NCBI GenBank assembly: GCA_000403215.2
Contig: KE159540.1
Span: 17,382-81,381, forward strand
Origin: Lachnospiraceae bacterium A4
Lineage (GTDB): Bacteria; Bacillota; Clostridia; Lachnospirales; Lachnospiraceae
Length of the DNA stretch: 64,000 bases
Direction of reading: 5' to 3'
This document shows positions 1-7,721 of the stretch, piece by piece. The notes under the pieces were generated by a model that had not been told where the DNA came from, did no database searches, and was given only the letters and a program-made list of their open reading frames with translations. A program made the position numbers and the translations under genes. Numbering within the stretch: the first letter of the stretch is position 1; every line of letters starts with the position of its first letter.

Positions 1-67
1 CCTCGTAAAAATGCCGTGTCTATTAGTTTCAATTATTCTTCGTGAAACAACCCTGAGGAGGGATAGT

Positions 68-655
68 ATGGACAGCCAGACAACAGAAAAAGTGCTAGTG
101 ACACTTACACCCGTACAGTTAAAGGATATTTACGAGAAGGCAGCTGCGATCGGGGCAAAGGAGGCGCTGAAGGCATTTGAACAGGAACGAAAAAAAGAAT
201 ACAGCAGCAGAAGCGACCGTCGGCTTAGAAACACGAAGCTGCTCCTGCGAAACTATCATATGCTGAAAGAACATGCACAGAACTCTGTGTTCGGTCGGAC
301 ACAAATGGAGGAGTCGGCGCTGGACATACTGGAATCTATGATGACAATGTATGACAATGAGGTCATTATTGAAAGCATAAAGCGCAGTGCTACCAGAACC
401 GCAGTCATTGTTTCGCATATTGAAACAATGTTTGGATTATATGAGGCATATTGTGACAAGTCCCAGAACAGGGATATTGATATGCGGAGGTATGAGGTTA
501 TCTGGGATATGTATATGGCTGCGGATACGTTGTCTGTAAAAGAGATTGCAGAGAAACAGCATATATCAAAAGATACTGTTTATTCAGATTTGAGGATAGC
601 GATTGAGAGACTAACGGCATTAATATTTGGGGTGGATGGCTTGAACGTACATTAA
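68..655 (+). CDS. ArpU-like phage transcriptional regulator
   Basis: A 195-residue protein whose last third (about residues 150-190: SVKEIAEKQHISKDTVYSDL) is a sigma-70 region 4-like helix-turn-helix. The N-terminal half is charged and helical. Proteins of this size and layout just before the terminase genes are the ArpU/late-regulator group of Firmicutes phages, thought to activate late transcription. The start at 68 is chosen because GAGGAGGGA lies just upstream. An in-frame ATG at 11 has no such site. The family name is inferred from layout and position. Confidence 0.7.
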   Translation: MDSQTTEKVLVTLTPVQLKDIYEKAAAIGAKEALKAFEQERKKEYSSRSDRRLRNTKLLLRNYHMLKEHAQNSVFGRTQMEESALDILESMMTMYDNEVIIESIKRSATRTAVIVSHIETMFGLYEAYCDKSQNRDIDMRRYEVIWDMYMAADTLSVKEIAEKQHISKDTVYSDLRIAIERLTALIFGVDGLNVH

Positions 656-680
656 ATCCTCCATCTCAAAAAAGTCTCAA

Positions 681-710
681 TTGACAACAGAATATAAATG
701 TGAGAAAATT
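681..710 (+). promoter_or_regulatory. possible promoter upstream of the phage cargo operon
   Basis: A perfect TTGACA at 681-686 is followed 17 bases later by a weak -10 (GAAAAT). It lies between the regulator gene and the terminator at 741, so transcripts from it would meet that terminator first. Weak support. Confidence 0.25.
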
Positions 711-740
711 GTATTTGTAAAATTCTAATTTAAACGTCGG

Positions 741-772
741 GGAAGTCTGAGAAAAATCAGGCTTCCTTTTTT
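741..772 (+). terminator. Rho-independent terminator
   Basis: A 10-bp stem (741-750 with 757-766, one G-T wobble) with a six-base loop is followed by six T residues. It separates the regulator gene from the cargo operon. Confidence 0.8.
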
Positions 773-848
773 CATGCAGTTTTTCCAGGAAAGGAGGGTA
801 AAGAAGGAAAGCATGGGGCTTCTCCAGAATTATGAATGGAGGGCAGGT

Positions 849-2228
849 ATGAACTATACTTTAATTGTACTGGTGATCTACGCGGCGGTGATGCTGCTGG
901 CAACAGTACTGATGACAAAAAAGGAAAAGAATATAGAAAGGTTTTGTGTTGGAGACAGAAATACAGGATGGATTGTATCAGCGCTAAGCATAGCTGCTAC
1001 ATGGATCTGGGCGCCAGCGTTGTTTACATCAACGGAGAATGCTTATACAAAGGGTTTTGCAGGACTCTTTTGGTTTCTGGTGCCGAATGTACTATGTCTG
1101 ATACTGTTTATTCCTTTTGCAAAAAAGATAAGGGAAGAAATACCAGAGGGGATTACACTCTCAGGCTATATGTATGGGAAATACCGTTCCAAAGCTGTTA
1201 GAAATATATATTTGTTTCAGCTTGGTACACTATCAGCTTTATCTACAGGCGTACAGTTACTTGCAGGCAGCAAGATTTTAAGCGTTTTGACAGGTATGCC
1301 GTTTATGTTAATGACAGTTGTTATGGCTGTTATTGCATTTTCCTATTCTCAATTTTCTGGAATCAGGGCATCTATACTGACAGATGCAGTCCAGATGATG
1401 TTTATGTTGGGCGCCAGCATTGGTTTTGCAGTATTTGGTATAAAATATGGCAAAGGCATGGAAACGCTGCTGGCGGGTTTAGGAGGAGCCTCAGGGGATA
1501 GCGGAGTGCTGTTCTCTAAACGAGGAATTGAGATTTTCCTTGGGTTTGGACTGCCTGCCACGGTAGGGCTTATTTCGGGACCCTTTGGAGACCAGTGTTT
1601 TTGGCAGCGGGCATTCTGTGTTCAGAAAAACAAAATTGGCAGGGCATTCCTTGTGGGGGCGTTCTTGTTTAGCCTTGTTCCATTGTCAATGGGAATTATT
1701 GGATTTGTCGGAGCAGGCATTGGATATGAGGCAGCAGATATTAGCATACTTAATTTTGAGCTTATAAGAATATTGTTTCCGAAATGGGCAGTCATCCCAT
1801 TTTTGTTTATGGTCGTATCCGGGCTGTTATCCACGATTGACAGCAATCTCTGTGCAGTATCTTCACTTACGACAGATATTTTCAGGGAATGCTCATTAAG
1901 AAAGACGAAACTTGTCATGGTTCTGCTGCTGGCAGTTGGCATTATTATAGCCAATATACCCGGATTGACAGTGACACATTTGTTTCTGATGTATGGAACT
2001 TTGCGTGCATCGACACTGCTTCCAACGGTATTGACGCTCAGGGGAGCAGAACTGAAACCCGTTGGTATCGTTATGGGAATTATCACAGCCTTGGTCATTG
2101 GGCTTCCGGTATTCGCATATGGAAATATACAGGGAATTGCCATTTATAAGACCATGGGCAGTATTCTGACAGTTGTTCTGTCAGGAGCAATTTCAATAAT
2201 ATTGAGCAAAAGGAGATGTGAAGCGTGA
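849..2228 (+). CDS. sodium:solute symporter (SSF) family transporter
   Basis: A 459-residue, very hydrophobic protein with about twelve to thirteen membrane segments. It fits the SSF (PutP/PanF) family: an early loop GDRNTGWIVSALSIAATW, the middle segment SGIRASILTDAVQM, and VVSGLLSTIDSNL near residue 330, which matches the conserved sodium-site helix. The ATG at 849 is preferred because GGAGGG lies six bases upstream. The substrate cannot be predicted. It overlaps the next gene by four bases, so it is translationally coupled to a PP-loop enzyme. A solute transporter inside a phage late region is unusual; it may supply a substrate to the enzymes downstream (inference). Confidence 0.85.
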   Translation: MNYTLIVLVIYAAVMLLATVLMTKKEKNIERFCVGDRNTGWIVSALSIAATWIWAPALFTSTENAYTKGFAGLFWFLVPNVLCLILFIPFAKKIREEIPEGITLSGYMYGKYRSKAVRNIYLFQLGTLSALSTGVQLLAGSKILSVLTGMPFMLMTVVMAVIAFSYSQFSGIRASILTDAVQMMFMLGASIGFAVFGIKYGKGMETLLAGLGGASGDSGVLFSKRGIEIFLGFGLPATVGLISGPFGDQCFWQRAFCVQKNKIGRAFLVGAFLFSLVPLSMGIIGFVGAGIGYEAADISILNFELIRILFPKWAVIPFLFMVVSGLLSTIDSNLCAVSSLTTDIFRECSLRKTKLVMVLLLAVGIIIANIPGLTVTHLFLMYGTLRASTLLPTVLTLRGAELKPVGIVMGIITALVIGLPVFAYGNIQGIAIYKTMGSILTVVLSGAISIILSKRRCEA

Positions 2229-3010
2229 GGGATGTTCTTGGCAGAAAGCAGCGTATTAATAATACAGACTGGATCGACGCGATGAATAAAATTGGGCAGA
2301 TTGTTTCAGAAAAGGAACTGAATCAACTGGTTGAAAAGACACTAAAGGAAATCAAAAAGAAAACCAAAGGAAAGAAAGCTGCCTATGCATGGAGTGGGGG
2401 CAAGGGTTCACTGGTACTTGGAGAACTTTGTCAGCGTGCCGGGATAATGCCCTGCGTCCTCGTAGTGTGTGATTTGGAATATAAATCATTTATAGAATGG
2501 GTGGAGTTACATAAGCCTCCTGAATTGTCCGTAATCAATACAGGGCAGGATATAAACTGGCTTGTCTCTCATTCAAACATGCTTTTTCCGCAGGACAGTA
2601 AATGTGCGGCGAAGTGGTTTCATATTGTTCAGCACAGGGGACAGGAAAAATATTACAAAGAGCAGAATATCGATATGCTGCTTCTTGGAAGGCGCAGGGC
2701 TGATGGAAATTATGTCGGCAGGGGGGATAACATTTATACCAATGCTCAGGGTATAACGAGATACAGCCCGTTGTCAGATTGGACACATGAACAAATTCTG
2801 GCGTACATACATTATCATGAACTGGAATTGCCGCCGATCTATGGATGGAAAAATGGTTATCTCTGTGGAACACACCCATGGGCAGCAAGACAATGGACAG
2901 GCAGCGTGGAAAATGCGTGGTCAGAAATCTATGGAATTGATGCCGAAATTGTAAGTGATGCAGCAGCACACTTCCAGAGTGCAAGGGATTTTCTGGATAC
3001 AGTTCAATAA
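2225..3010 (+). CDS. PAPS-reductase-like PP-loop protein
   Basis: A 261-residue protein of the phosphoadenosine phosphosulfate reductase / adenine nucleotide alpha-hydrolase fold. Residues about 50-65 read YAWSGGKGSLVLGELC, a PP-loop in which the usual SGGKDS is SGGKGS, so one conserved acidic residue is missing. LLLGRRRADGNYV and YSPLSDWTHEQILAYIHYHELE are the other family blocks. The GTG start overlaps the transporter stop and GGAG lies upstream. Members of this fold activate substrates by adenylation or reduce sulfate donors; DndC and IbrA are related. The reaction here is unknown. It probably works with the second PP-loop enzyme at 3694 and the two ParB-like proteins. Confidence 0.8.
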   Translation: MRDVLGRKQRINNTDWIDAMNKIGQIVSEKELNQLVEKTLKEIKKKTKGKKAAYAWSGGKGSLVLGELCQRAGIMPCVLVVCDLEYKSFIEWVELHKPPELSVINTGQDINWLVSHSNMLFPQDSKCAAKWFHIVQHRGQEKYYKEQNIDMLLLGRRRADGNYVGRGDNIYTNAQGITRYSPLSDWTHEQILAYIHYHELELPPIYGWKNGYLCGTHPWAARQWTGSVENAWSEIYGIDAEIVSDAAAHFQSARDFLDTVQ

Positions 3011-3082
3011 ACAGCTATTTGCAGATAGCATATATGATATACGTCGATTGTTCCTCCAATTTAAAATTAGGAGGATTTGATT

Positions 3083-3703
3083 ATGAAGATAACTACAATG
3101 AAGCTGTCTGATCTTGTAAAGCCAGAAAGGAATGTCAGAATACATACGGAACAACAGCTGAAAGAATTTCGCAGAAGCATTGAAATGTTTGGACAGATCC
3201 GTCCCATTGTCATTGATGAAAACAATGTTATTCTGGCAGGGAACGGCCTGTTCGATACACTGAACACAATGGGAAAGGAAACAGCAGAAGTATACCAGTA
3301 TAGCAATCTCACTGAAAATCAGAAAAAGAAACTGATGATTGCAGATAATAAAATATTTAATCTAGGCATTGAAAATCTGGATACCCTGAACAGTTTTCTG
3401 GAGGAACTGAACGGAGATCTTGATATACCCGGTTTTGATGAAGATATCCTGAAACAGATGGTATCTGAAGCGGAGGATGTCACAGAAAGAATTTCTGAAT
3501 ATGGAACACTTGATGAACAGGTAATCCAAAGTATCCGGGAAAGCGGAAAAAGAACAGAACAGCAGATACAAAAGATTGAAAATCAACAGGAAACAGCATC
3601 CACAGAACCACCATTGGGGCAAGGTATAAGGGCAGAGAGTGAAAATGCTCCAACAGAGGAATTTATACTTTGTCCAAAGTGTGGGGAAAAAATATGGCGA
3701 TAA
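3083..3703 (+). CDS. ParB/sulfiredoxin-like domain protein with C-terminal zinc-knuckle half
   Basis: A 206-residue protein. Residues 1-95 form a ParB N-terminal-like domain (LSDLVKPERNVRIHTEQQL, then IVIDENNVILAGNGLFDTL in place of the usual GNGR/GHHR block). The last residues contain CPKCGEKIW, seen at the end of phage ParB-like proteins tied to DNA methylases. The middle is acidic and low-complexity. The ATG at 3083 has GGAGG eight bases upstream; a TTG at 3077 is less likely. It ends inside the next gene (10-base overlap). ParB-fold proteins of this kind can be CTPases, nucleases or ATP-dependent phosphotransferases. Which applies here is unknown. Confidence 0.75.
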   Translation: MKITTMKLSDLVKPERNVRIHTEQQLKEFRRSIEMFGQIRPIVIDENNVILAGNGLFDTLNTMGKETAEVYQYSNLTENQKKKLMIADNKIFNLGIENLDTLNSFLEELNGDLDIPGFDEDILKQMVSEAEDVTERISEYGTLDEQVIQSIRESGKRTEQQIQKIENQQETASTEPPLGQGIRAESENAPTEEFILCPKCGEKIWR

Positions 3704-4842
3704 AAAGGTGCCTGTCAAGCATTAATGTTGTTGAGGCGGCAAAGATCAGGATTAAAAATGTATTCCGAAATGGTCTGCCAGTGTATTTGTCTTTTAGTGG
3801 TGGGAAAGACAGTTTATGTCTGGCGCAGCTTACAATGAATTTGATTCAGTCAAGAGAAATCAATCCTGCACAGCTTACCGTGCAATTTATTGATGAAGAG
3901 GCTATTTTTCCATGCATGGAAGAGAAGGTAAGGGAATGGCGCAGAAAGTTTTTACTTGCAGGAGCAGCATTTGAATGGTTTTGCCTAGAAGTGAAACATT
4001 ACAACTGTTTCAATGAATTATCCAATGATGAGACATTTATCTGCTGGGACAGGTACAAAAAAGATGTATGGGTGAGGCAGCCGCCGTCATTCGCAATCCG
4101 AAACCACCCGGTGTTGAAGCCTAGGGCAGATGCATACCAGGATTTCCTGCCAAGGGCATGTTCTGACGGGATAACGATCACCGGAATCAGGACAGCGGAA
4201 TCTGTACAAAGGTTACAGAATATTGCTGTGGTAAACCGAGCCGGGAATATGATGACAAAGCGCCATCAGGTTTTCCCGATCTATGACTGGAAGGACAAGG
4301 ACGTGTGGATGTACCTGTATGAGGAAAAGGTGGATATCCCTGAGATATACTTGTTCCTATGGCAGACGGGATCCAACCGGAAACAGATGCGGGTATCGCA
4401 GTTTTTTTCCATTGATACGGCAAAAAGCCTTGTGAAGATGAATGAATATTATCCTGATCTTATGGAACGGATTGTGCGGCGTGAGCCGAACGCATATCTC
4501 GCATCCCTATATTGGGACAGTGAAATGTTTGGTCGGAGTACTGCGGCACGGAAACAGAACGAAAAGGGGATACAGGAAAAAGATTATAAGGCAGCGCTTT
4601 TAGAGCTGTTTTCAGATATGGAGGGAAATTTTGAAACCAGTCATAAACGGTATGTTGCGGAACGGTACCGTAAATTCTTTATGAGTGTCTCCGCGATCGT
4701 AGATAACAAAGACTGTAAGGCTATCTATGAAGGACTTATTTCCGGCGATCCGAAGCTGCGTTCATATAGGGCATTATATCAGACAATATATGGAAAATAT
4801 GTAAAAGCTGCTAAGAAAAAGGAGGATACACACAATGGATAA
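3694..4842 (+). CDS. IbrA-like PAPS-reductase family protein (DUF3440)
   Basis: A 382-residue protein with a canonical PP-loop SGGKDSLCL at about residue 35, then RACSDGITITGIRTAESVQR and VFPIYDWKDKDVWMYL. This layout and the long C-terminal part match DUF3440 proteins such as E. coli IbrA. IbrA and its ParB-like partner IbrB were described as activators of immunoglobulin-binding protein genes; their biochemistry is unknown. The partner follows directly here (8-base overlap), so this is an IbrAB-type pair. The ATG at 3694 was chosen; a TTG at 3670 in frame would add eight residues. Confidence 0.8.
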   Translation: MAIKRCLSSINVVEAAKIRIKNVFRNGLPVYLSFSGGKDSLCLAQLTMNLIQSREINPAQLTVQFIDEEAIFPCMEEKVREWRRKFLLAGAAFEWFCLEVKHYNCFNELSNDETFICWDRYKKDVWVRQPPSFAIRNHPVLKPRADAYQDFLPRACSDGITITGIRTAESVQRLQNIAVVNRAGNMMTKRHQVFPIYDWKDKDVWMYLYEEKVDIPEIYLFLWQTGSNRKQMRVSQFFSIDTAKSLVKMNEYYPDLMERIVRREPNAYLASLYWDSEMFGRSTAARKQNEKGIQEKDYKAALLELFSDMEGNFETSHKRYVAERYRKFFMSVSAIVDNKDCKAIYEGLISGDPKLRSYRALYQTIYGKYVKAAKKKEDTHNG

Positions 4843-5356
4843 CAGGATAAGCAGCCCTTTATCAACACTTCATTGGATAGACAGAGGGAGTGTGAAGCCC
4901 AACGATTATAACCCAAACAAAGTATCGAAACAAAACCTTGCGTTATTGAAACAGTCTATATTAACGAATGGCTGGACGCTGCCTATAGTGGTGAGACCTG
5001 ACCTGACAATTATTGACGGGTTTCACCGCTGGACTGTGGCAGGAGAAGAGCCGCTGAAATCTATGCTTGATGGCAAAGTTCCTGTTGTTATTGTCGAGCA
5101 TAAGGATAAAGCAGGAAATATCTATGGGACAGTTACCCATAACAGGGCTAGGGGAACACATTTGCTGGGACCCATGAAAGCGATTGTAAAAGAATTAATG
5201 AACGAAGGAAAGAGCGCGGAAGAAATCGGGAAGCAGCTCGGCATGAAGCCAGAGGAAATATTCCGGCTTTCAGATTTCTCAAAAGAGGACTTTTTGAGAA
5301 TGATGATTAAGTCGGATAGAGATTATTCAAAAGCGGAGTTTATAACAAAGATTTAA
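4835..5356 (+). CDS. IbrB-like ParB-domain protein
   Basis: A 173-residue ParB/Srx-fold protein: HWIDRGSVKPNDYNPNKV, LTIIDGFHRWTVAGE (the ParB box II equivalent) and VTHNRARGTHLLGPM. The C-terminal helices EEIGKQLGMKPEEIFRLSDF resemble the helix-turn-helix of this family. AAGGAGG precedes the start. It directly follows the IbrA-like gene, the arrangement seen in ibrAB pairs, so the two products probably act together. As the last gene of the cargo cassette it is followed by about 100 bases before terminase. Confidence 0.8.
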   Translation: MDNRISSPLSTLHWIDRGSVKPNDYNPNKVSKQNLALLKQSILTNGWTLPIVVRPDLTIIDGFHRWTVAGEEPLKSMLDGKVPVVIVEHKDKAGNIYGTVTHNRARGTHLLGPMKAIVKELMNEGKSAEEIGKQLGMKPEEIFRLSDFSKEDFLRMMIKSDRDYSKAEFITKI

Positions 5357-5453
5357 TGTTTTAACAAGTAATATACGTATCAGCAGAGCAGGAGGGGGCG
5401 CGTTGCGCTTCCTCTAATTTTCGAAAACAAAACGAATAGATAGAGGTGGTGGT

Positions 5454-5804
5454 ATGCCAAGGGCGCCAAGTGAGAAAAAAGCAGAGGCGGAAAAGCTGTT
5501 TAAGAAAGGGTTGAAACTGGCTGAAATTGCAAAGAAGCTTGATGTTCCCGAGGGTACTGTCCGCAGCTGGAAAAACAGGGGAAAATGGGGTGAGAAGCCG
5601 CCCCGAAAGATAAATGCAACGTTGCAAAAGAAGATGAAAAAAGGAATGCAACGTTGCAAAAAAAGAAGCGGGGCGGACAGCAGGGAAATAAAAATTCAGC
5701 AGGTCACGCATCATCCGTTCCCAAAAGAAATAAGAACGCTGAAAAGCATGGGGCATTCTCCAAATTATATTTTGCAGATATTGATGAGGATGAGTGGGAA
5801 CTGA
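5454..5804 (+). CDS. terminase small subunit, N-terminal part (frameshifted)
   Basis: Residues 1-47 match the start of PBSX-type small terminases: PSEKKAEAEKLFKKG then a helix-turn-helix (LAEIAKKLDVPEGTVRSWKN) that binds the packaging site. After about residue 50 this frame loses the family sequence. The expected continuation (KRGGQQGNKNSAGH...) is in the -1 frame, from 5654 on. A run of seven A residues at 5658-5664 allows a slip that would join both parts. The region also holds two out-of-phase copies of AATGCAACGTTGCAAAA. Real frameshift, programmed slippage or sequencing error cannot be separated here. Confidence 0.65.
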   Translation: MPRAPSEKKAEAEKLFKKGLKLAEIAKKLDVPEGTVRSWKNRGKWGEKPPRKINATLQKKMKKGMQRCKKRSGADSREIKIQQVTHHPFPKEIRTLKSMGHSPNYILQILMRMSGN

Positions 5805-6235
5805 TTAGCTGTATGGACGATGCTGAGGAAGAGCAGTTGATTTTACAGTTCCAGCTATTTTCGGTAAGAGAACGCAGGCTGATGAACAGCATTAAGAGAT
5901 ATCGTGACATGGAAGCGGACAATCATGGTCTTGCTGTAGATGGCGTAGCTAAAACAAAGAAGGTTGAGGATATTACGGATGAAGATGGTGAAAGCATCGG
6001 TGCAGGGAAATATAAAAAGGTTACTGAAACAACCATTACACATACAAAAGCCGTCATGAGCAGTATCATGACGTTGGAGGCGGAGCTTACCAAGGTGCAG
6101 AAGGCTAAGACAAAAGCAATCGAAACGCTGGGCAGGATGCGTCTGGAGAAGCAGAAGCTGGAAGGCGAGTCGGCGGGCAATGATATTGTAGATGATTGGA
6201 TAACAGGCATTTTAGGAGAGGATGACGATGGCTAG
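5654..6235 (+). CDS. terminase small subunit, C-terminal part
   Basis: A 193-residue frame starting at TTG with AAGGA upstream. It begins KKKRGGQQGNKNSAGH, the typical linker of PBSX-like small terminases, and continues with the long helical oligomerization region (residues 40-180, charged, coiled-coil-like around LEAELTKVQKAKTKAIE). It lacks the DNA-binding helix-turn-helix, which is encoded in the overlapping upstream frame at 5454. It overlaps the large terminase gene by eight bases. It may be made as a separate protein or by frameshifting from the upstream frame. Confidence 0.65.
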   Translation: MQKKKRGGQQGNKNSAGHASSVPKRNKNAEKHGAFSKLYFADIDEDEWELISCMDDAEEEQLILQFQLFSVRERRLMNSIKRYRDMEADNHGLAVDGVAKTKKVEDITDEDGESIGAGKYKKVTETTITHTKAVMSSIMTLEAELTKVQKAKTKAIETLGRMRLEKQKLEGESAGNDIVDDWITGILGEDDDG

Positions 6236-7721
6236 AGATGTAAGAGCGCTTCGAAAAAAGTTTTTTCAGAAAAGGATACCAGAATACCGTAAAAATCCTG
6301 TATTATTTGCAAAGGAAGTTTTGCTCTTCGAGCCTGATCAGTGGCAGCAGGAAGCATTGATGGATTTAGCGCAGAATCCCAAGGTTGCCATTAAGTCCGG
6401 TCAGGGTGTTGGAAAAACAGGTCTGGAAGCCGTGGCACTGCTTTGGTTTTTGTGTTGTTTTCCGTATCCAAGAATTGTTGCTACAGCGCCGACGAAACAA
6501 CAGCTACATGATGTGCTGTGGTCGGAAGTCAGCAAGTGGATGAACAGATCTCCTTTACTGTCTGCAATCTTAAAATGGACAAAGACATATATTTACATGG
6601 TCGGCTACGAAAAACGCTGGTTTGCAGTTGCTAGGACAGCGACAAAGCCAGAGAATATGCAGGGCTTCCACGAGGACAACATGCTATTCATCGTAGATGA
6701 GGCATCTGGTGTCGCAGATGCGATCATGGAGGCAATACTTGGCACATTGTCCGGTGCAAACAATAAACTGCTGATGTGCGGGAATCCCACAAAAACATCC
6801 GGCACTTTTTTTGATGCTTTTCATGCAGACAGAGCACAGTACAAATATATTACGGTATCGTCGCGGGACAGTCCGCGGACTAATAAAGAGAATATTGCGT
6901 CTCTCGATCGGAAATATGGCAAGGACAGCAATGTTGTGCGCGTGCGTGTGGACGGTGAGTTTCCCGAAGAGGAGAACGACATTTTTATTCCTATTACATG
7001 GCTGGACAGAAGCAAGGACACTGAAATATCGGATATTACGGCGAAGGCTTTTGGACTGTACCGGAATGCATCAGGGATTCTTCTTCCTGCTGACACAAGA
7101 GGCGTTTCAAGGATAGAAATTGGCTGTGATGTGGCACGTTTCGGCGATGATAAAACCTGTATAGGATACAGGGTAAATGAGGCAGCAAAGATATTCAAGA
7201 AATATAATGGCAAGGATACGAACTGGACAGCGAGCAATATTGCCATGCTGTATAAAAGACTGAAGGAACAATTCAGATTTGACGGACCAATAGGTGTCAA
7301 GGTGGATGACGGCGGCGTTGGCGGTGGCGTTGTGGACCAGCTCCGCAGTTTTATTCGTACAGAGCCTTCGGTTTATGGGGACATGATAGTGCTCCCTGTC
7401 AATTTTGGTCAGCCTGTACAGCACAGATACTATGCGGATTCGACCACCTACATGATGGGGGTTATACGAGATCTGATTGCTCCTTATGATGACATGGGAA
7501 ATCCGCACAAACCGGAAATCATACTTCCTGATGACAACGACCTGATCGGTCAGCTGTCTTGCAGGAAGTATTTTTTTACCAGTAATGGGAAACAGAAAGT
7601 AGAGAGCAAGGAAGAAATGAAAAAACGGGGGCTCGCATCCCCGGATGAGGCTGACTGCATACTGCTTGTATGTTTACCAGTCAACTACAAGAAGAAAGGG
7701 GCGAAAAAGAACAATGCCTGA
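6228..7721 (+). CDS. phage terminase large subunit
   Basis: A 497-residue DNA packaging motor. The ATPase half has a Walker A KSGQGVGKTG (about residues 56-65), the adenine/C-motif region VATAPTKQQLHDVLWSEV, Walker B LFIVDEAS (about residue 145), and CGNPTKTSGTF as the coupling motif. The nuclease half starts near EIGCDVARFGDDKT (about residue 300), with the acidic metal-binding residue in GCDVAR. The ATG at 6228 is preferred over 6222 because AGGAGAGG sits six bases before it. It overlaps the genes on both sides, as usual in a late operon. Confidence 0.9.
   Translation: MARDVRALRKKFFQKRIPEYRKNPVLFAKEVLLFEPDQWQQEALMDLAQNPKVAIKSGQGVGKTGLEAVALLWFLCCFPYPRIVATAPTKQQLHDVLWSEVSKWMNRSPLLSAILKWTKTYIYMVGYEKRWFAVARTATKPENMQGFHEDNMLFIVDEASGVADAIMEAILGTLSGANNKLLMCGNPTKTSGTFFDAFHADRAQYKYITVSSRDSPRTNKENIASLDRKYGKDSNVVRVRVDGEFPEEENDIFIPITWLDRSKDTEISDITAKAFGLYRNASGILLPADTRGVSRIEIGCDVARFGDDKTCIGYRVNEAAKIFKKYNGKDTNWTASNIAMLYKRLKEQFRFDGPIGVKVDDGGVGGGVVDQLRSFIRTEPSVYGDMIVLPVNFGQPVQHRYYADSTTYMMGVIRDLIAPYDDMGNPHKPEIILPDDNDLIGQLSCRKYFFTSNGKQKVESKEEMKKRGLASPDEADCILLVCLPVNYKKKGAKKNNA

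Noticed and set aside
774-848. Longer start for the SSF transporter
   Set aside because: The ATG at 774 lies right after the terminator T-run and adds a charged, unconserved N-terminus; 849 has GGAGGG at good spacing.
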